In this document: positions 23,696 through 31,088 of the stretch, in pieces
How the letters are laid out: each line of letters starts with the position of its first letter
How positions within the stretch are numbered: the first letter of the stretch is position 1
Source: Paenilisteria portnoyi
Lineage (GTDB): Bacteria > Bacillota > Bacilli > Lactobacillales > Listeriaceae
Assembly (NCBI RefSeq): GCF_014322795.1
Contig: NZ_JAASTT010000003.1
Coordinates: forward strand, 1-64,000
Length of the DNA stretch: 64,000 nt
Direction of reading: 5' to 3'
The notes under the pieces: generated by a model
Told to the model about the DNA's origin: nothing
Seen by the model: only the letters and a program-made list of their open reading frames with translations
Database searches by the model: none
Translations under genes and position numbers: made by a program

Positions 23696-24124
23696 GTGAA
23701 GAAAAACAAGGTTCAAAAATTTATAACAGCATTTGTATTAGGAAGTGTGATGTTGAGTGTACCACTACTAACGGCATATGCATCTGTGAGCCAAAACGTG
23801 AATATCAAGTTTCAACATGAGGTAGTAAACGGCGCTAAAAACGGTAAATATCACAAACTCAAAAAAGGATATGCGAACTTAAAACTCATTGTTTCTGCTG
23901 AGGGGAAGTCTGCTACGCCAGTCACCATAACACTTAAAAAAGAAAGATTCGGTTTTGACTCTTCATATGGCACACGGACTTTCATACCAGGAAAAAGCTA
24001 TACTGGAAAAACCACAACGCACCAATATTATGTGGATGGCGATTCGTCTCAATACTATTTAATCGCGAGCAAGAGCAATCGCTACTACTGGATAACCGCA
24101 AATGGCACACTCAAAAACAAATAG
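23696..24124 (+). CDS. Secreted protein of unknown function
   Basis: This 142-residue product has a Sec signal peptide: basic start (KKNKVQKF), hydrophobic core (AFVLGSVMLSVPLLTAYA) and probable cleavage near AYA-SVS. GTG 23696 is chosen because AGGGAG ends nine bases before it; TTG 23687 is too close. The mature part is basic and rich in Lys, Tyr, Thr and Ser, without Cys, and probably beta-sheet (TPVTITLKKERFGF; SYTGKTTTHQYYVDGD). No family is recognised. VanZ-like and single-helix membrane genes follow closely, perhaps as one operon. Confidence 0.65.
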   Translation: MKKNKVQKFITAFVLGSVMLSVPLLTAYASVSQNVNIKFQHEVVNGAKNGKYHKLKKGYANLKLIVSAEGKSATPVTITLKKERFGFDSSYGTRTFIPGKSYTGKTTTHQYYVDGDSSQYYLIASKSNRYYWITANGTLKNK

Positions 24125-24139
24125 GCAGGTGAGGTCAAC

Positions 24140-24703
24140 TTGACGATAAAAGCGGAATTACTGCTCGTTATAGCACCACTGATTTACATTCCATTTTTGA
24201 TTAGTTGGATAAGAAACAAAGCACCTATCGAGAAAATTGTCTTCAAAAGCTTCCTGTTTGTCTATTTGGTAGGGGTTGTTGGTTTTACATTGTTTCCAAT
24301 CGAGCTTGAGCCGGAGCTTCGGGAGACTATGTTTACGAATACGCGGTGGATTAATGTGATTCCGTTTGCGACGATTAGCGAAATATATGTGTACCGTAAT
24401 TTCGATAACTACGGCACATTTTTTCAAGTCGTTGCGAATATCATTATGTTTATTCCCCTCGGATGTCTGTATCCGCTATGCTCGAAATATCACGTGACGT
24501 GGAAGCGGATGTTGATGATGGCGTTTATTTTTACACTTTCGATCGAGATGGCGCAGCTGATTCAGAATCTTTTATACCAAGCTATCCCGCATTCTATCGA
24601 CGTGGATGATCTCATTCTTAACACGACGGGCGGCATGATTGGATTCGCGATATTTTACGTTTGTAAGCCTCTTTTTCAGAAATGGAATGTGTATGAATTT
24701 TAG
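24140..24703 (+). CDS. VanZ-like membrane protein
   Basis: This 187-residue integral membrane protein of the VanZ family has about five helices. VanZ hallmarks are VVGFTLFPIELEP, RWINVIPFATI, the NIIMFIPLGCLYPL helix and the SIDVDDLILNTTGGMIGF motif. It starts at TTG after AGGTGAGG. VanZ-type proteins are linked to low-level glycopeptide or lipoglycopeptide tolerance in some Gram-positives, but most are of unknown role. There is no van cluster nearby. It overlaps the next gene. Confidence 0.82.
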   Translation: MTIKAELLLVIAPLIYIPFLISWIRNKAPIEKIVFKSFLFVYLVGVVGFTLFPIELEPELRETMFTNTRWINVIPFATISEIYVYRNFDNYGTFFQVVANIIMFIPLGCLYPLCSKYHVTWKRMLMMAFIFTLSIEMAQLIQNLLYQAIPHSIDVDDLILNTTGGMIGFAIFYVCKPLFQKWNVYEF

Positions 24704-24923
24704 GGCGCTGAAAAAGATATTATTGGTTATTGGAATTCTGCTAGTCGGACTCTTCGCCTATATTGGAATTGTATGGGCGAAGGGCGTCTGGCCGATTAAT
24801 GAGACCTCGCTAGAACATGAGGAGATTGGCAAATTAGCTATTGGGATGGATAAATCGCAAATTAAGAATTATTATCCTGAGTTTGAGATTGTGAGCGAGG
24901 ATGCATATAAATTTCCGTATTAG
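24693..24923 (+). CDS. Small membrane-anchored protein, hypothetical
   Basis: The product has 76 residues: one N-terminal membrane helix (ILLVIGILLVGLFAYIGIVW) and a short outer part with TSLEHEEIGKLAIGMDKSQI and YYPEFEIVSED. The ATG at 24693 overlaps the end of the VanZ gene; ATG 24687 is an alternative. The SmpA/BamE-like IGMDKSQI phrase hints at a short adaptor fold, but the protein is too small for a firm call and could be truncated. Confidence 0.55.
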   Translation: MNFRALKKILLVIGILLVGLFAYIGIVWAKGVWPINETSLEHEEIGKLAIGMDKSQIKNYYPEFEIVSEDAYKFPY

Positions 24924-24959
24924 GTATTACAACTAATATACATATGCATATAGGTATGT

Positions 24960-24965
24960 TATAAT
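24960..24965 (+). promoter_or_regulatory. Extended -10 promoter of the antitoxin RNA
   Basis: TGTTATAAT forms an extended -10 (TGn-TATAAT). Transcription would start near 24972 and run through the direct repeat into the terminator at 25002. Confidence 0.6.
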
Positions 24966-24971
24966 GGAACT

Positions 24972-25042
24972 GGAAAAAGATATTCATATGTTACCCAAAG
25001 CGAAGCCCCCATCTCGGGTGAGGAGATGAGGGCTTCTTTTTT
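24972..25042 (+). ncRNA. Antisense antitoxin RNA of an Fst-type type I system
   Basis: This is a predicted RNA of about 70 nucleotides on the strand opposite the Fst-like toxin gene. It contains AAAAGATATTCATATGTT (24977-24994). This nearly repeats AAAAGATATTCACATGTT, the plus-strand complement of the toxin mRNA ribosome site and start (25147-25164). It can therefore pair with the toxin translation start. It ends in the strong hairpin at 25002-25042. Converging transcripts sharing a terminator and direct repeats are the arrangement of the pAD1 par locus. Confidence 0.65.
25002..25042 (+). terminator. Shared terminator of the Fst-type locus
   Basis: GAAGCCCCCATCTC pairs with GAGATGAGGGCTTC, followed by TTTTTT on the plus strand. 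The toxin mRNA runs into the same stem from the other side. Confidence 0.88.
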
Positions 25043-25056
25043 GGTTAGCAAACCGT

Positions 25057-25158
25057 CTACTTTCTTTTTTTCTTGCGCCGAGTCTCTAACCAGTGATTGA
25101 AGACTGCAAGGATGCAACCAACAACGACCGGCGCAAGAATGGTAGAAAAGATATTCAC
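25057..25158 (-). CDS. Fst-family type I toxin (33 residues)
   Basis: This is a short hydrophobic toxin of the Fst/Ldr type that damages the membrane when made in excess. It starts at GTG 25158, with GGAGG seven bases upstream on the minus strand, inside a longer open frame that begins at 25320. The peptide starts MNIFSTILAPVVVGCILAVF and continues NHWLETRRKKKRK. The APxxVG motif, single membrane helix and charged tail are diagnostic. An extended -10 (TGCTATACT) sits about 60 bases upstream. The antisense RNA at 24972 should block its translation. Confidence 0.82.
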   Translation of the reverse strand: MNIFSTILAPVVVGCILAVFNHWLETRRKKKRK

Positions 25159-25316
25159 ATGTTCCCCTCCTTCCCTAGATGCTGTTCTCGTCTCTAGAGG
25201 TAGACGGCTCTTCAAGTATAGCATGCTGAGAGGGATGGATTTCATGACTTCATCACAATTTGATTTTACCCACAATAAAAAATTGGAATGCCCAATCAAA
25301 CTAGGCATTCCAATCC

Positions 25317-25757
25317 TCATTTATAATCTTTCCCCATCCGATAATGCCCGCCGATTTTCGGAATCACGAACTCTTCTCCAACCGAATAGAATCCCATTTT
25401 TTCATAAAATCCAGTCGCAATCACGCGTGCGTTACACCAAAGTAAATCCGCATCGCGTCGCGCGAGCTCTTCCTCCGCAAACACAATCACAGCTTTACCA
25501 AGTCCTTGCAACCGCGCCTTCGAATTGCTCGCCATACCACGTAATCGATACTGCTTCCCACCTTCAAAATGACTATCCGACTCTTCGTAAAAACTTCCAA
25601 TCGCGACCAGCCGATCTTCGTCATCAAACACCCCAACATGAAACGTCATCTCATCCTCGTCTCCCGGATAGACCAACGCCTCCACTGGATGATCTGGAAT
25701 CAGTACGCGGTGGCGCAAATCGTGTGTTTCGCTAGCTTCTATAAATCGTGTTTCCAT
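25317..25757 (-). CDS. GNAT-family N-acetyltransferase
   Basis: This 146-residue protein has the GNAT fold and transfers acetyl from acetyl-CoA to an unknown acceptor. It shows LRHRVLIPDHP near the start, a strand with FHVGVFDDEDRLVAIGSF, the acetyl-CoA loop region (RLRGMASNSKARLQGLGKAV) and the final CNARVIATGFYEKMGFYSVG, a typical GNAT ending. The frame extends upstream to 25826; METRFIEA at 25757 has GAGAGGG at good distance, while ATG 25766 is too close. It lies downstream of, and in the same direction as, the acyl-CoA synthetase gene, 70 bases apart, so they may share a transcript. Confidence 0.85.
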   Translation of the reverse strand: METRFIEASETHDLRHRVLIPDHPVEALVYPGDEDEMTFHVGVFDDEDRLVAIGSFYEESDSHFEGGKQYRLRGMASNSKARLQGLGKAVIVFAEEELARRDADLLWCNARVIATGFYEKMGFYSVGEEFVIPKIGGHYRMGKDYK

Positions 25758-25829
25758 CTGTACCATTCCCTCTCTCAAAAGCAAGTTACTTGGAATGATT
25801 GTACCCAATTTCGCACGATTTAGCAACGA

Positions 25830-27413
25830 TTATTGTGAGATTTTCGCGAATTCTGCGTCACGCAATGCCACGCGGCGAACTTTTCCAGAATCAGTTTTCG
25901 GCAAACTCTCTACAAATTCAATGCGTCGTGGATATTTATACGGTGCGGTGTGTTCTTTCGTGAAATTCTGCAACTCTTTCACAAGCGCGGTATCGCCAAC
26001 AAAACCGTCTTTCAAAACGATGAACGCCTTCACAACCGTGCCTCGAATCTCATCTGGGCTCGCCACAACCGCGACTTCTTTCACGCTCGGATGATTCGTC
26101 AACGCATCCTCCACCTCAAACGGCCCAATTGTATATCCAGAACTAATAATAATATCGTCATTGCGGCCTTGGAACCAGTAGTAATCGTCCTCATCACGGT
26201 ACGCGCGGTCGCCGGACACGAAATAATCGCCGCGAATCGCTTTTTCAAGACGCTCTGGCTCTTTGTAATATTCCTGGAACAGCGCTGGGAAATCTTTGCG
26301 CATCGCGATATCGCCAATTTCGCCGACACCAACAGGCTGGCCATTTTCATCAATAATCGCCATGTACTCCGGCATAATCGGCTTGCCCATCGAGCCCGGA
26401 CGAATCGGAAACTCCACAAGCGTCCCAATCAGAAGCGTGCTCTCGGTCTGGCCATAACCATCGCGAACCTTCATGTCAAAATTGTCTTGGAAAACCGTGA
26501 TGACTTCGCGGTTCAGCGGCTCACCAGCAGAAACGGCGCTACGCAAATGACTCAAATCATACGAATCCAAGTGGTCCGCCTTCGCCATCAAACGGTATTC
26601 CGTCGGCGTACAGCAAAGCACATTAATCTTCTTATCTTGCAAAAGTTCCAACTGTTTCGCGGGACGGAAACGCCCATTATAAATGAAACCCGTCGCGCCT
26701 TTGCCTAAAACAGACAGGAACGGCGACCAAACCCACTTTTGCCATCCAGGTCCAGCAGTTGCCCAAACCGTGTCGTTCTCACGGATATCCAACCAGTGGT
26801 CCGCAGCGATCCGAATATGCGCGTAACCCCAACCGTGCACGTGCACCACGCCTTTCGGATTCCCCGTCGTGCCTGACGTAAAGGCCAGCAAACACGGATC
26901 ATCCTTGCGTGTCGCTACTTTCTCAAATTCAGCGTCGGCGTCCTCAATCAACCGCTCATAAACCAGCCAACCGTCACGCTCGCCGTCCGCCCCAACAACA
27001 ATCCGCGTCACGACACTAGGCGCGTCCACAATCTTATCAAATTCCGCCGTACAACTCACGTCCGCAATCACGGCTTTCACACCGGCGTGATGAATCCGAT
27101 ACTCCAAATCATGCGCCTTCAAAAGCTCCGAGGCAGGAATAATAATCGCGCCCGTCAGCCAAATCCCCATGTAAACCGCGTACGTCTCCAACAACCGCGG
27201 CATCATCACAATCACATGATCGCCCTTCCCGATACCAGCATCCTTCATCACATTCGCAAACCGGTTCGCCTGCTCTAACAAATGATGATAAGACCATTCC
27301 TTCACGTCCCCAGCCTCATTCTGCCAAATTAGCGCTGTTTTCTCCGAGTCAAACTGAGCAATTTCATCCGTAATATTATAAAATTCAGGTGCAATTAAAT
27401 TTTCAGATTTCAT
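25830..27413 (-). CDS. Medium/branched-chain acyl-CoA synthetase (acetyl-CoA ligase-like)
   Basis: This 527-residue ATP-dependent acyl-CoA ligase activates a carboxylic acid via an acyl-AMP. It has the P-loop AFTSGTTGNPKGV (about residue 175), the VRDGYGQTES segment (A5), the SGDRAYRDEDDYYWFQGR region (A7/A8) and PKTDSGKVRRVALR with the catalytic Lys (A10). The closest type is the MbcS/acyl-CoA synthetase group of Firmicutes, which activates short or branched acids; it is shorter than true acetyl-CoA synthetase. Listeria has such a gene next to tadA and cydABCD. The long leader contains a large hairpin and, further upstream, a FapR-like operator, which would suit a role in fatty-acid primer supply. 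Confidence 0.85.
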   Translation of the reverse strand: MKSENLIAPEFYNITDEIAQFDSEKTALIWQNEAGDVKEWSYHHLLEQANRFANVMKDAGIGKGDHVIVMMPRLLETYAVYMGIWLTGAIIIPASELLKAHDLEYRIHHAGVKAVIADVSCTAEFDKIVDAPSVVTRIVVGADGERDGWLVYERLIEDADAEFEKVATRKDDPCLLAFTSGTTGNPKGVVHVHGWGYAHIRIAADHWLDIRENDTVWATAGPGWQKWVWSPFLSVLGKGATGFIYNGRFRPAKQLELLQDKKINVLCCTPTEYRLMAKADHLDSYDLSHLRSAVSAGEPLNREVITVFQDNFDMKVRDGYGQTESTLLIGTLVEFPIRPGSMGKPIMPEYMAIIDENGQPVGVGEIGDIAMRKDFPALFQEYYKEPERLEKAIRGDYFVSGDRAYRDEDDYYWFQGRNDDIIISSGYTIGPFEVEDALTNHPSVKEVAVVASPDEIRGTVVKAFIVLKDGFVGDTALVKELQNFTKEHTAPYKYPRRIEFVESLPKTDSGKVRRVALRDAEFAKISQ

Positions 27414-27489
27414 ATTGTAACATCTCCTTGGTTTAGGTTAGTTTTGTGTTTTTCCATGGATGGCGTATAGGCGGATTGGGCGGTTTCGA

Positions 27490-27612
27490 GTCCTTGTTTA
27501 GCGAGCTTCAGGCGCCAGCCTCTCGAAAATTTCGTGGCCTCCGCAAAAAACAAAAGAGGTTTTTCACTGCGGCCTCTAACAATTTTTTTCGAGGCTAACG
27601 GGCGCCTTCAGC
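27490..27612 (-). other. Structured leader upstream of the acyl-CoA synthetase gene
   Basis: Large inverted arms (CTTCAGGCGCC with CCTC-TCGAAAA on one side, TTTTTCGAGGCT with GGGCGCCTTCAG on the other) enclose a second pairing of AGAGG with CCTCT. On the minus strand this would be in the 5' leader of the synthetase mRNA. It could be an attenuator or a transcript-stabilising hairpin. I cannot match it to a known riboswitch. Confidence 0.45.
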
Positions 27613-27619
27613 ATCTTTT

Positions 27620-27636
27620 TTAGTACCAGATACTAA
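27620..27636. promoter_or_regulatory. FapR-like operator
   Basis: TTAGTACCAGATACTAA is a 17-base imperfect palindrome that fits the FapR operator of Bacillus-group bacteria (TTAGTACC-n-n-TACTAA type). It lies in the divergent region between the acyl-CoA synthetase and tadA. TAGTACCA / TGGTACTA (27621 and 27641) adds a second overlapping inverted repeat. FapR is the malonyl-CoA-responsive repressor of lipid synthesis, so the synthetase is the more logical target. Confidence 0.55.
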
Positions 27637-27730
27637 TACATGGTACTATATCTATCGGATCAAAGCAAATAAAAGGCACAAACCGCATACCTATGCTAAA
27701 ATAAAGAAGATATCGAAAGGGGAAACATCC

Positions 27731-28204
27731 ATGCAAAAAGAAATCTACATGCGCGAGGCTCTGCTTGAGGCCGAAAAAGCACGCGAAAAAGGGGAAGTCC
27801 CGATTGGCGCGGTTGTCGTGCTTAACGGTGAAATCATCGGACGCGCGCACAATCTCCGTGAAACGACGAAAAACGCCATCACGCACGCTGAAATTCTAGC
27901 CATCCAAGACGCCTGCAAAAATCAAGATGCCTGGCGACTCGAAGGCGCGGAACTCTACGTTACGCTAGAGCCTTGCCCGATGTGCAGCGGTGCGATTCTA
28001 CTTTCCCGCATCGACAAGGTTTACTACGGAGCGCCCGATCCAAAAGCTGGAACAGCAGGAACGCTCATGAATCTACTCCAAGATTCGCGCTTCAATCACC
28101 AATGCGAAGTCGAATCGGGAATCTTAGCCGATGAATGCGGTGCCACCTTGACGAATTTTTTCCGAGATTTGCGTGCGAAGAAAAAACGGCAAAAGAAGCC
28201 TTAA
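27731..28204 (+). CDS. tadA: tRNA-specific adenosine deaminase TadA
   Basis: This enzyme deaminates adenosine 34 to inosine in the anticodon of tRNA-Arg(ACG), an essential step in most bacteria. It has 157 residues. The zinc ligands and catalytic Glu are in THAEILAIQDAC (HAE) and LEPCPMCSGAIL (PCxxC). The substrate-binding VPIGAVVV and HNLRET are present. The C-terminus has FFRDLRAKKK. AAAGGGG precedes the ATG. In Listeria it lies beside cydABCD, as here. Confidence 0.95.
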   Translation: MQKEIYMREALLEAEKAREKGEVPIGAVVVLNGEIIGRAHNLRETTKNAITHAEILAIQDACKNQDAWRLEGAELYVTLEPCPMCSGAILLSRIDKVYYGAPDPKAGTAGTLMNLLQDSRFNHQCEVESGILADECGATLTNFFRDLRAKKKRQKKP

Positions 28205-28506
28205 TACCTATTTTAATGCAAGTAACACCCATTACCCCCTTTTATGTGAAAAAATGCGCAATGGATTGATGCCACTTAAGCGAGCTACCTGTCTCATTTC
28301 ACGCCTCCACGTTTTCCCTTATGAAAATAGAACCAAAAGAACTAAACAAATCTAGGGCGAAATGAGATAGAATAAGAACTAGGTAAAACTTATTCTAATG
28401 AACCGAGCTGTATATATTTATGTGAGAAAATAGACAAAAGCTGAAAATATAGGTAAATTTCACGCTGACAGAGGATTTCCAAAGATCTCTTTTCTTGCAA
28501 TATTAT

Positions 28507-28524
28507 TTGTGAATTAAAACACAA
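28507..28524. promoter_or_regulatory. Rex operator upstream of cydA
   Basis: TTGTGAATTAAAACACAA has the TTGTG-n8-CACAA half sites of the Gram-positive Rex operator. Rex senses NADH/NAD and represses cydABCD in Bacillus and relatives until oxygen or electron acceptors are limiting. The likely promoter lies just downstream. Confidence 0.75.
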
Positions 28525-28549
28525 CCAAGCGTAACAGTATTCACAGTTT

Positions 28550-28579
28550 TTCACAAGCGATTAACGTGTATAGTATACA
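28550..28579 (+). promoter_or_regulatory. Probable cydA promoter
   Basis: TTCACA (28550) and TATACA (28574) are 18 bases apart. The -35 half overlaps a second Rex-like half site (TTCACAA), and the full Rex operator lies 25 bases upstream. Confidence 0.5.
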
Positions 28580-28648
28580 ATCGGCAAATTATAATAACGC
28601 TAACAAAAAGGGGTTAAACGCCCAAATAACACAAAAGGAGGAAAAAAG

Positions 28649-30073
28649 GTGGATAAACTTTTCTTAGCTAGACTTCAATTCGGCTCAACAACCGTGTTCC
28701 ATTTCTTATTTGTACCACTTTCTATTGGACTTGTATTTATGGTTGCTCTTATGGAAACGTTGTATGTTGTGAAGAAAAAAGAAATCTACAAAAAAATGTC
28801 GAAGTTTTGGGGACATTTGTTCTTAATTAACTTCGCGGTAGGGGTAGTAACAGGGATAATTCAGGAATTCCAATTCGGGATGAACTGGTCGGATTATTCG
28901 AGATTCGTAGGGGACGTATTTGGGGCACCGCTTGCAATTGAAGCGCTACTTGCCTTCTTTATGGAATCGACATTTATCGGACTTTGGATCTTCGGTTGGG
29001 ATCGCTTGAACAAGAAATTACATTTAGCTTGTATTTGGCTTGTTGCACTTGGAACGGTTTTCTCCGCATTCTGGATTTTAGCGGCGAACTCATTCATGCA
29101 ACATCCAGTAGGGTTCCAAGAAATCAATGGACGTGCGGAGATGAACGATTTCTGGGCGCTTATTACGAATGGACAGTTACTTGTGGAATTCCCACACGTT
29201 ATCTTTGGTGCGTTCGCGACGGGGGCGTTCTTTGTAGCCGGGGTCAGCGCGTACAAATTACTTAAAAAGCAAGATGTGGACTTTTTCCGAAAATCGTTCC
29301 AAATCGCGCTCGTACTCGTTATTATCGGTGGTTTTGGTACGGCCTTCAGTGGTCACCAACAAGCGCAATATCTTGTTAAGACGCAACCGATGAAAATGGC
29401 GGCGACGGAAGGGATTTGGGAGGATACAGCCGATCCGGCACCGTGGACGATGATTGCGGGTATTGATGTTGACAACCAGAAAAACACATGGGAACTCAAT
29501 ATTCCATATGCGCTAAGTTTCCTTTCCTACTCGACGTTCTCTGGTAGTGTGCAAGGTATGAAATCGCTACAAGCCGAGTATCAAGAGAAGTATAAAGATC
29601 GTTTCGGGGCGGACATGAACTACATTCCACCTGTTAAAACGTCATTTTGGAGCTTCCGGATTATGGTGCTCTCAGGTATGTTAATGATTCTATTCGGCTT
29701 GTGGGGAGCTTTCCTTGCATGGCGCAAACGTTTAACAACTTCGAAATTGTATCTACGTCTGATGATTCCAATGATTGCGTTCCCGTTCATCGCGAACTCG
29801 ATGGGTTGGATTATGACGGAAGTTGGACGGCAACCGTGGGTAGTATTTGGCTACATGTCAACGGCGGACGGGGTTTCACCGAATGTCTCGGCAGGCGCGA
29901 TACTGTTCTCACTCATTGCGTTTTCAGCGATTTATTTAGCGCTCGCGATTGTACTCGTATGGCTATTTGTTCGTGAAATTAAGGCTGGGCCATTTGCACA
30001 CGATCATGATGATAAAAAAGGTAAGAAGACACCAGCGTCTGTTGATCCATTTGATCTAAAGGGGGCGAAATAA
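28649..30073 (+). CDS. cydA: Cytochrome bd ubiquinol/menaquinol oxidase subunit I
   Basis: CydA carries haems b558, b595 and d and oxidises quinol while reducing oxygen to water. The 474-residue length and short Q-loop are those of the Firmicutes type. Visible are His18 in STTVFHFLFVPLSIG (a haem ligand region), the conserved RFVGDVFGAPLAIEALLAFF helix, and the GRQPW motif (VGRQPWVVFG). About nine membrane helices are predicted. It starts with GTG after AAAGGAGG. cydB begins 2 bases after its stop, and the four cyd genes form one operon under Rex-type control. Confidence 0.96.
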   Translation: MDKLFLARLQFGSTTVFHFLFVPLSIGLVFMVALMETLYVVKKKEIYKKMSKFWGHLFLINFAVGVVTGIIQEFQFGMNWSDYSRFVGDVFGAPLAIEALLAFFMESTFIGLWIFGWDRLNKKLHLACIWLVALGTVFSAFWILAANSFMQHPVGFQEINGRAEMNDFWALITNGQLLVEFPHVIFGAFATGAFFVAGVSAYKLLKKQDVDFFRKSFQIALVLVIIGGFGTAFSGHQQAQYLVKTQPMKMAATEGIWEDTADPAPWTMIAGIDVDNQKNTWELNIPYALSFLSYSTFSGSVQGMKSLQAEYQEKYKDRFGADMNYIPPVKTSFWSFRIMVLSGMLMILFGLWGAFLAWRKRLTTSKLYLRLMIPMIAFPFIANSMGWIMTEVGRQPWVVFGYMSTADGVSPNVSAGAILFSLIAFSAIYLALAIVLVWLFVREIKAGPFAHDHDDKKGKKTPASVDPFDLKGAK

Positions 30074-30074
30074 G

Positions 30075-31088
30075 ATGGAATTAAACGAACTGTGGTTCCT
30101 TTTAGTTGCTGTACTTTTCATTGGCTTTTTCTTCTTGGAAGGTTTTGACTTCGGAGTTGGGATGTCGACTCGTTTTGTGGCTCGGAATGATTTGGAACGT
30201 CGTGTTTTAATTAATACGATTGGACCGTTCTGGGATGCGAATGAGGTTTGGTTGCTGACGGCTGGGGGCGCGATTTTTGCGGCGTTTCCTAACTGGTATG
30301 CGACGATGTTTAGTGGTTATTATATTCCACTTGTATTCTTCTTGCTGGCGCTCATTGGCCGTGGTGTTTCGTTTGAATTCCGCGGGAAACATGATACAAA
30401 AGCTTGGGTGAAGACGTGGGATTGGGTTATTTTTATCGGTAGTATTTTGCCGCCGTTCTTGCTTGGCGTCTTGTTCTCGTCACTTGTTGCTGGGATGCCG
30501 ATTAATAGTGAAATGAATATGAATGCAGGATTCTTTGATTACATTACGCCGTTCTCGCTTATGGGCGGATTGACGGTTACATTGATCTGTTATTTCCATG
30601 GATTGCTGTTTATCACGCTTCGTACGCATGACGACATTCGTGAACGTGCGAATCGGATTGCAAAACGGATGTGGTTCGTAACGGTTCCTGTACTTGCGAT
30701 TTTTGTAGTGATGGCGTTCTTCTACACAGATATTTTCCAAGCGCGTCCGATTTTGTTGCCGATTATGATTGGCGCAACGGTCGTGTTCTACGTCATCTCA
30801 GCGCTTGCTCTTTGGAAGGGCCGCGAAGGTTGGGCATTTGCCTTTAGTGGACTTGGAATTGTTGGGACGATTGGCTCGATTTTTGCAGGATTATTCCCGC
30901 GTGTCATGGTTAGTTCGACCAGCTCGTTGTATGATTTAACGATTCACAATGCAGCATCCGGCGATTATTCGCTAAAAGTAATGACAATCGTGGCTCTGAC
31001 GCTTTTGCCGTTCGTACTAGGTTATCAAATATGGAGCTATTATGTGTTCCGCAAGCGTGTATCCAGTAAGGAGAAAATGACGTACTAA
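30075..31088 (+). CDS. cydB: Cytochrome bd oxidase subunit II
   Basis: CydB is the second membrane subunit of the bd oxidase, which stabilises the haem core and forms the dimer interface. It has 337 residues and about eight to nine helices. Family features are LFIGFFFLEGFDFGVGM at the start, NTIGPFWDANEVWLLTAGGA, and the GRGVSFEFRGKH segment. Its stop overlaps the next gene start by 1 base. A strain lacking CydAB would depend on its other terminal oxidase or on fermentation. Confidence 0.96.
   Translation: MELNELWFLLVAVLFIGFFFLEGFDFGVGMSTRFVARNDLERRVLINTIGPFWDANEVWLLTAGGAIFAAFPNWYATMFSGYYIPLVFFLLALIGRGVSFEFRGKHDTKAWVKTWDWVIFIGSILPPFLLGVLFSSLVAGMPINSEMNMNAGFFDYITPFSLMGGLTVTLICYFHGLLFITLRTHDDIRERANRIAKRMWFVTVPVLAIFVVMAFFYTDIFQARPILLPIMIGATVVFYVISALALWKGREGWAFAFSGLGIVGTIGSIFAGLFPRVMVSSTSSLYDLTIHNAASGDYSLKVMTIVALTLLPFVLGYQIWSYYVFRKRVSSKEKMTY

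Noticed and set aside
24140-24703. Glycopeptide resistance cluster suggested by the VanZ-like protein
   Set aside because: No vanHAX-type ligase, dehydrogenase or two-component genes are nearby; VanZ-like proteins are common on their own.
25097-26708. Plus-strand frames opposite the GNAT and acyl-CoA synthetase genes
   Set aside because: Both minus-strand genes have complete family motifs; the plus-strand products do not resemble proteins.
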